Assembly: GCF_011064615.1 (NCBI RefSeq)
Contig: NZ_JAALJH010000001.1
Location: 306,729-370,728, forward strand
DNA from: Aquisphaera insulae
GTDB lineage: Bacteria > Planctomycetota > Planctomycetia > Isosphaerales > Isosphaeraceae
Direction: 5' to 3'
DNA length: 64,000 bases
Both the position numbers and the translations under genes were made by a program. How positions within the stretch are numbered: the first letter of the stretch is position 1; each line of letters opens with the position of its first letter. Below the pieces are notes generated by a model. That model searched no databases, was not told the origin of the DNA, and saw only the letters and a list, made by a program, of their open reading frames with translations. Of this stretch, positions 8,852 through 17,800 are shown piece after piece.

Positions 8852-11800
8852 ATGGGAAGCTTCGGAGAAGAGAATCGGGGACAGGGACCCAGCCGTCGCC
8901 GGGACAGGAAGCATGCCAGGCGGAAGTCGTTCCACTGGCTGGAGGGGCTTGAAGACCGCACCTTGCTGTCGGCGAACCCGTACTACCTGCCCACGACGAC
9001 CGACCTGGCCGACATCCAGCACGGCCCCATGGCCAACATGGGCGGGTCCCTCGTCAAGGTCTACCAGACGTTCCTCCAGAAGAGCGGCAACACCTCTCAG
9101 GTGGCGAGCGCCTATCCGCTCCTCTTCTTCAAGGACAACTCGGTCCTGATCGGGCTGAGCGGCAACGGCAACTTCTCCGGCCTGGTCTCCCAGGCGAAGA
9201 ACCTGGGGCTCCAGGTCATCAACCAGAACGCGGACTACCAGCTCGTCACGGGCTGGATGCCGATCAGCCAGCTTCCGGCCACCGCCAAGCTCCCCGACCT
9301 CATGAGCGGCCACGCCGTCGTCCGGCCCCAGGTGAACGCCCTGGCGGTCAACGAGGGCGACTACACGATGTACTCCAACGTCGTCAAGCAGAACTCGAAC
9401 TTGACCGGCGCCGGGGTCTCCGTCGGCGTGATGAGCGATAGCTTCAACTACCTGGGCGGCTACGCGACCGACATCAGCACCGGCGACCTCCCCTCCGGCG
9501 TGAACATCGTCAAGGAGATCCCCTCCGGGTTCACCGGCACGGACGAAGGCCGGGGCATGGCCCAGAACGTCTACAAGATCGCCCCGGGGGCGACGCTCTC
9601 CTTCGCCTCGGGCTATCCCGACGTCGCCGGCTTCGCCGACTCCGTGAACCAGCTCGTCAGCGCCGGCGCGAACATCATCGTCGACGACCTCAGCCTCGCC
9701 AACGACCCGATGTTCCAGCAGGGCATCATCGCCCAGGCGATCTCCAAGGCCGTCGCCCAGAACGTGACCTACCTCAGCTCCGCGGGGAACTCCGCGGATC
9801 ACGGCTACCTGTCGAACTTCCGCGGCGTGAGCGGTACCGTGACCGGCCTCGGCTCCGGCCGGTTCATGAACTTCAACCCCAGCGGCACGTCGCTGACGAT
9901 GCCGATCACCGTCACCGCCGCCGGCGCGATCATCTCGTTCCAGTTCGACCAGCCGTTCAACACGCAGCAGGTCGACAAGACGAACATGGTCACGTCGCAG
10001 TTGAACTTCTACCTGCTCGACCCGACCACCGGCGCCATCGTCTACTCGGGCACGGACGACAACACCCAGACCCAGGAGCCCTTCCAGTTCCTGTCCGGGA
10101 TCGCCGCGGGCAACTATCTCGTCGCCATCCAGGTCATCAAGGGTCCTGACCCCGGCAAGGTTGAGTTCGTCCAGTTCGGCGACTCGGACATCACCATCCC
10201 GCAGACCTTCGGCTCGGCGGGCGGAACCTTCTACGCCACCTCGTTCGGCCACAACGCGGACCCGAACGTCATCGGCGTCGGCGCGATGCCCTGGTGGGCG
10301 ACCTACCCCGACATCGTCCAGAACCCGATCCGGAACGAGACCTTCAGCTCGTTCGGCCCCCAGATCCTGACCCGCGACGCCAACGGCAACCCCCTCAGCT
10401 CGTCGGTCCAGGTCGCCAACCCCTCCGTCACCGGCCCGGACGGCACCAGCACCAGCTTCTTCGGCAACCCGCCCCCGAACGACACGACCCTCTTCAACCC
10501 CCCGACGACGACCAACCTCTACGCGATCTTCACGCCGTCTCAGGTCAACACCTACGCCTTCTTCGGCACCTCGTCGGCCGCGCCCAACGTCGCCGCCGTC
10601 GCCGCCCTGATGCTCCAGAAGGCGCCGGGCTCGACGCCCGCCCAGATCAAGTCGGCCCTGGAGACGTCGGCCCGGGGGATGAACTCGACCCCCGCCGGGT
10701 CCCTCAATCTCCAGTCCGGGTTCGGCCTGGTCAATGCGATCAACGCCATCAACGCGATCGACCTGCTCCGCGTCTCCGAGACCGACCCGGCCAACGGCGC
10801 CACGGTCACGACCGCGCCGGGGGGTATCACGGTCATCTTCTCCAAGGCCGTGCAGTTCTCCACGGTCCAGGCCAGCGACCTGGTCTTCACGTCGGTCCCG
10901 GCCGGGGTCACCGTGACGCTGGGCACCCCCGTCGCCCTCGACAACCCCACCACGCCGACCAGGGTCTTCTTCCCCTACACCTTCACGCGGTCGAGCGGGA
11001 CCGCCACCGCCAACGGCCCCTACACCTTCCAGGTGAACGGGCCCATCTCGTCGACCGACGGCAAGGCGCTGGTCCCTTCCGGGAACATCACCTTCACCCT
11101 CGCCGACACCACCGGCCCGAGGATCACGAGCGTCGCGACGCTCTCTCGCGTGGTCACGATCACGTTCTCCGAGGCGATGGACGCCAGCACCATCAACCTC
11201 AACAATGTGATGGTCCTCCGCCAGAACAACACGGGGAACTGGAACAACGCGATCAACCTCAATGCCGACCCGCGGACCAGGCTGACCTACGACCCCACCA
11301 CCCGCACCGCCACGCTCGATTACAGTGCCCTCCCCCAGACGGCGTTCCCGTCCGACCGGTACGCGATCGTCGTCACCGACAGCGTGACCGACCAGGTGGG
11401 CAACGCCCTCGACGGGGAGTTCAGCGGCACCTTCCCGTCCGGCAACGGCCAGCCGGGCAGCAACTTCAACGACGACCTGGGCTATCTGACCCTGCAGGCC
11501 CCCGTGATCACGTCGTTCGGGATGACCTCCGCGAGCGACTCCGGGATCCCCAACGACCAGAACACCAACCTCTCCCAGCCCACGTTCATCGGCCAGGTCT
11601 ACAACTCGTTCCTGGGGACCGTCGCGAACCTTCAGGTCTTCGTGCAGTTCAACGGACTCCACCCCGAGCTGGGGGGCAACTTCAGCCTGGCGCCCGGAGG
11701 CGGCTCGCCGCCGCGCGGGACCACCGGGACCTATGACCTGGTCGCGACGACGGATTCCTCGGGCGCCTTCACCTTCACCGCCCCCGTCCTGCCCGAAGGG

Positions 11801-14800
11801 TTCCAGAGGGCCAAGCTCGTCGTCGTGGGCGGGGCGGACTCTCCCCCGCTGCCGGGCCTCTCGTCCCAGTTCGAGCGGGCGTTCCGGATCGACAAGACCA
11901 GCCCGTCCGTCGTCGGCGTCTCGCTCGTCAACGGCGCGGCCCCCACGAGCCCGTCGCCCAACATCGCGTCCCTGCAGTCGATGCAGGTCGACGTGACCGA
12001 CTTGGTCAATCAGCTCTACCCCTACATGGGGACGCCCGATGTGGTGCTATTCCCCGCCATCGACCCGACGACCGCGTCGAACATCAGCAACTACTCGCTC
12101 GTCCGGACCAACTCGGACGGCACCACGACCGACGAGTCCCAGTACCTGACGAACGCCGCCTTCGTCGCGACCGCGGCCGCGACCTCCGGCGGTTTCGTCA
12201 CGGCCTACAACGGGCACATCACGCTGACGTTCGCTTCCGGGCTGCCGGGGGGCAACTACTCGCTGGTCGTCCACACGACGCAGCCGCCGTATCCCGGCCT
12301 GCTCGACGCCGCCGGGAACAAGCTCGCCGCCAATTTCACCTATTCGTTCAGCGTGGCCACCAACCCGGCCTACGTGACCAACGTCCAGATGCAGAGCACC
12401 TGGAGCCCGACCGCCGCCGAAGGCGCGAATACGGTCGGGGGTCCGCGTTCCTACTACGAGGTCCCGTCGACCGACCCGACCTACATCGCCCGCGCGGCGG
12501 CCCCGCCGAGCGCCTGGGTGGTCGACCTCTCGACCCCGATCCCGTACACCAACTACACCGGCCTGGCCGCGAACCAGCTCCCGCTGCAGCTCATCGGGTC
12601 TGCGGATTCCACCGCGGCGGCGGCCGACGGTGCGTTCGGCACCCTGGGCGTCGCCGGGCTGGGCTCCACCGGCTCGGGATTCCACATCGTCGGCAACGTC
12701 TCGCTGGCGCTCTACAACTATGACGCGACCACCGGGACGTCTACCCTCGTGCCGCAGGGCGGCCAGGGTAACAGGCTGGTCCTGACCTACACCGGCGGCG
12801 GCAACCTGGCCCCGGATTACTACCGCCTGTACATGCCCAACCAGGTCAACGGGGCCCTGGACACCCGCCTCTTCGACATCTACGGCAACCAGCTCGACGG
12901 CGAGTTCCTGGGCGATCAGACGAACACCGGGGCCTACGAGACCCTGATGTCGGACGGGACCTATCGCACCGGCATCTCGGGCGACGGCGTCTCCGGCGGT
13001 GCGTTCATGACCGGCTTCGTCGTGGTCCCGGCGGGGAACATCATCTTCGCCCGCCCCGACTACCAGGAGGATCCGCTCCTCTCGAGCACCGTGCCCGACG
13101 GCAGCCTCGCCAAGCCGTATTCCGCCTTGGCCCCGGAGAGCAACCCCAACACGGCGCCGGCGAACCCCACCCACGATCCCAACGGCGGCCAGAATAGCAG
13201 CCAGTTCTTCCTCTCCGGCTTCAACAAGCAATTCGACCGCAACGGCAACGGGGTGTTCGACCGGTCGGCCCTGTACGCCGCCTCGCAGCTCGCCTTCAAG
13301 GGTCCGGTCGTCGTCGTGGCCCTGCCGGGGACGCCCCAGCGTAATCCGGTCACCGGGGCCGTCACCCAGCAGCCGTTCGTGCTCCAGGCCCCGGCCGGCC
13401 CCAGCACGCTGATCAACGACGCCAGCGCCTCGGTCCCGTTCGACACCACGCTGGTCTTCACGGCCGGCTCGGCGCTCAAGGCGCAGAACGCGTCGCTGTT
13501 CGTCCAGAACCAGGGGAGTGCCCTGCAGGCCCTGGGCGGCTTCTCCACGTCGTCGCAGGTCAATTTCACCTCGTACAACGACACGAGCGTGGGCGGAGCG
13601 ACGAACAACAACCCGGTCACGACCCCCCGTTCCGGCGACTGGGGCGGCATCGTCTACCGCAGCTACGACCAGGCCGCCCAGCCCACGGCGACCTTCCCGA
13701 TCGACACGACCCTCAAGGGGATCAACGGCCTGGCCGTCTCCGGCTCGGACGACGTGATGTCGATCGTCAACAACGCCAAGATCCAGTACGGCGGCGGCTC
13801 GGTCCCGCAGTCCTCGGGCACCTTCTACAGCGGGATCACGCTGTTCAACGCCCGGCCGGCGATCACCAACGACATCATCACGAAGGTCGGCGGCACCAAC
13901 GCGGGGCTGCAAGGGGCTATCGGCGCCGACATGGATTCGTTCCGCCAGGACGACACATCCTGGGGCCCGCTCGTCCGCCGCACCACCGTCACCAATAACA
14001 GCCTCAACGGCATCTGGCTGATTCCGGAGCGGAACGGCTTCGTGCAGCCGACCAACGCCGTGCCCCTCCCCGACAACCCGACGACCCTCGGCGGGCGGCA
14101 GAATTACGTCTTCTTCGAGGCGCTGCCGATCGTCGTCACGGCCCAGCTCATGGTCGGCCAGGAGCTCCTGGTCAACACCGGCGGCGACACCTCCTGGACG
14201 GCGGACCGGCTGTATGTGCAGCCCGGCACGATGTTGAAGTTCAACTCGGGCTCCGGCCTCGCGGTCACCAATCCCGACGCCAGCCTCAACGTCGGCTCGC
14301 GGTCCTACATCGCCGGGTTCGACCTCGACGACAACTACGGACCCGGCAGCAGCGGCTTCGTCGCCGAGAGCGCGAACGACCCCCAGGTCCTCTTCACGTC
14401 ACTCTACGACGACGCGGCGACGACCACCCTGGTCCCCTCCCCCATCGACGTGACCGGCGACGGGGCGACGTCCGTGACCTCGGCGATGTGGGGCAGCGTC
14501 GGCATCCAGAGCGGGGCGAAGGCCGTCATCAACGCCGCCACCTTCCAGTACGGCGGCGGGGCGATCAACACGCCGACGTACACCATGCCGTCGCAGTCGG
14601 TCCTCGCCTTCATCACCAGGGAGACGACCTTCGACACGCCGACCTTCCGCACGGACCTCGGCTCCAAGGTCTACATCACCAACAACAACTTCTTCAACAA
14701 CTTCGACGCCGCGATGCAGATCGAGCCCAACGGGCTGCTCGCCGGCGATCCGGTCCATCCGCTGGCCTCCGGGCACCCCTTCTTCCGCGGCAACGTGATG

Positions 14801-17800
14801 CAGAACAACGGCATCGACGGCCTGGCCGTGGTGACCAATCGCATCTTCCTGCACAACGGGACGTGGAACTACCTGGGACCGCTCGAGGCCCAGTCAGCGG
14901 GCGGCGGCTATTCCAACCAGGACGTGAGCGCCGTCTGGGATGCGACCGATCTGACCTACGTCCTCCGAGGGACCCTCATCCTCGACAACCGGACGATCCC
15001 CTCGGCGGACCCCAACGCGTTCACCGCCGAGCCCAAGCCGACGACCACCCTGACGATCCAGGCCGCCCTGCCGGGCACGCTCCTCGCCGACGGGGAGACG
15101 ATCCCCAATCCCGGTGCGTCGGTCCTGGTGAAGATGCTCAATGACCTGACGCCCAACGGCAAGGGGACCTTCGGCCAGTTCGGTACCCCCGGCATCGGCG
15201 CCAACCAGAACGCAGGCGCCGGTTTCATCGTGGGCGTCGACAACACCGTCGACCCGACCGCGGACGGGCTGGTCGACCCGGGCGTCTACACCCAACTCCG
15301 GATCCTGGGCATCGGCGGCAACCAGACCACCGGACAGCAGCGGGTCCCCGTCATCCTGACCTCGCTCCGAGACACCACCGTCGGCGTGACGGCCCGCGGC
15401 GTCAAGATGACGGACATCCTGCACAGCACGCCGGCCTGGCAGAGCCAGAACCCCGGCGCCGTGCTGAACACGCCGGCCTCCGGCGACGGCGGCATCATCT
15501 ACATCGGCGGCAATTCGCTGACCGACTACAACCTGCTGGATCCCCGCGACGGCAGCCTGATCGACAACGCCGATCTCCGCTACCTGACCCGGATCGAGAT
15601 CCAGGGCGGCGGCATCATCAACGTGAGCAACGACAGCCCGACGCCGGGCTCGTGGTTCAACGACAAGAGCGGCATCAACACGCCGATCACGCAGTTCAAC
15701 GCCGCGATGGCGATGACGATCTCGAACTCGCACATCGACAGCTTCTCCGACGCCGCGGTCTTCGTCCATCCTGACCAGGCGAACGGGCTCCAGCGGACCC
15801 AGGCCGGGGTCATCACGCGAGGCGGCTTCCGGGGCCAGGGCGTCAACCTGTTCATGTACAACAACACGATCTCGAACTCCGGCCTGGCGGGGATCCACGT
15901 CGAGAGCGAGAGCGGGGGTGACGACGTCGCCACCGCGCAGAGCCCGAACCAGATCGTCCTGCTCAACAACACGTTCTACAACAACCCCACCGCCATCACG
16001 ACCATCGCGCCGCAATGGAACGGCACCAACGCGCTCGCCCACACCTACACCTTCGCGATGAACAACATCTTCGTGGGGTCGACGGGCATCGCGGTCAACA
16101 TCCAGGGGCAGGCGGGCTTCAGCAACCTCCAGTACAATCTGTACTACAACAACGCGACCAACCTGATCGCGAATACGACCGACGGTGACTTCGCCGGCAA
16201 CAACGGCGTGGTCAACAAGGATCCGCTGTTCGTCAACCCCGGGGCGCTCAATTTCGCCCTCCAGCCCACCTCGCCGGCCATCGACGCGGCCCGCAGCGAG
16301 ATGGGGCCGTTCCCCGCGGCCAACGTCCTCTTCCCGGCGGTCACGCCCGTCCTCGACGAGCGGGGCGGCATCCGCACCGACCCCGACACCCTGCCCTTCA
16401 ATCAGATCCCCGGCGGCAGCAACCAGTTCGGCGGCTTCGGCGTGGTTAACGATCCCCGCCAGATCGTGACGCCGCCGGGCTCCGGGAACTTCTCCTTCTA
16501 CGACCAGTGGGTGGCGGCCCTCCCCACGGCGGACAACGCCTACACCGGGCCGGCGTCCAACGCGGGGACCTATGCCTACACGCCGGTGACCGGCCAGCGC
16601 GACATGCTCGGTCTGGAACGGATCGACGACGCGAACGTGAAGAACGTGGGCTTCGGCCGCTATCCGTTCCTCGACCTCGGGGCCATCGAGTACGTCGACC
16701 TGAACCCGACGAAGGTGGGGTCGGTCACGGCCCAGCTCCAGGGGAGCACGACCGCGACCAACTTCTACACCGTCGGCGGCAAGGCCGGCGCGAGCTCGAC
16801 CCCGAACTACCTCTACGTCACCTTCACCAACGCCGTCGACCCCGACTCGCTGAACGCGAGCACGGTCTACCTCCAGGCCCTCGGCGTCACCGGCAACAAC
16901 ACGCCGGGCACGCGGATCAGCCTGGCCGGCAAGCTCGCCTTCGACCAGGCGACGGAGACCCTGACGATCAGCCTGGCGGCCTCCGGTCTGACCCTCAAGA
17001 CCGACGCCTACCAGCTCGTCCTGGTGGGCAGCGGCGCCCAGGTGATCTCCAACCCGCAGGGCATCGCCCTCGACGGCGAGAGCCTGAGCAACAACAACGA
17101 CCCGACCACCGGCGTCCAGCTTCCACTCCCCTCGGGCGACGGCAACCCGGGCGGCAACTTCTACAACAACTTCATCATCAACTCGACCCCATCCAGCATC
17201 ACGCCGGGGACCTTCACGCTGGCGCCGGCCAGCGACACGAACATCGTCGGCGACTTCGTCACCTCGAACAACGTCCCCAGCTTCGTGGGGACCATCTCGG
17301 AGCCCAATCCGGAGCTGGTCCCGCTGGCGGGTCAGACCGTGCTGGTGGACGTGGGCGTCGCCTCCGCCAACGCCGACGGGTCGGTGTCCATCGTCTACTT
17401 CGCGGACTCGCCGAACATCCCGGCGGCCCTGCTCCCCTACCTCCGCAACAACGCGGGCAGCGCCCTGACCGACTCTTCCGGGGCGTTCAACGTGGCCATC
17501 GGGGTCGATGCCGCCAACACCGGCCTCGTGACCAACACGAACCCCCTGAACGACGCCCCCTACAGCGTCGGCACCAGCGGCCAGCTCGTCCCGCTCCCCG
17601 GCACGGTCAGCGGCTACTACGTCGCCCGGGCCCGCGTGATCGACCAGAGCGGCAACAACTCGTCGAGCACCGACCCCAACGCCCGGGCCAACTTCGTCGT
17701 CGACACCCAATCGCCGCAGGTGAGCATCACCAGCCCCTCCAACGGCAGCGTGGTGTCCACGAGCTCGTCCGCCCAGACGTTCGTGATCAACACGAACGAG

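Noticed and set aside
8681..11662. Minus-strand ORF of 993 codons opposite the S8-like region
   Set aside because: Same antisense artefact; low-complexity composition and no start signal.
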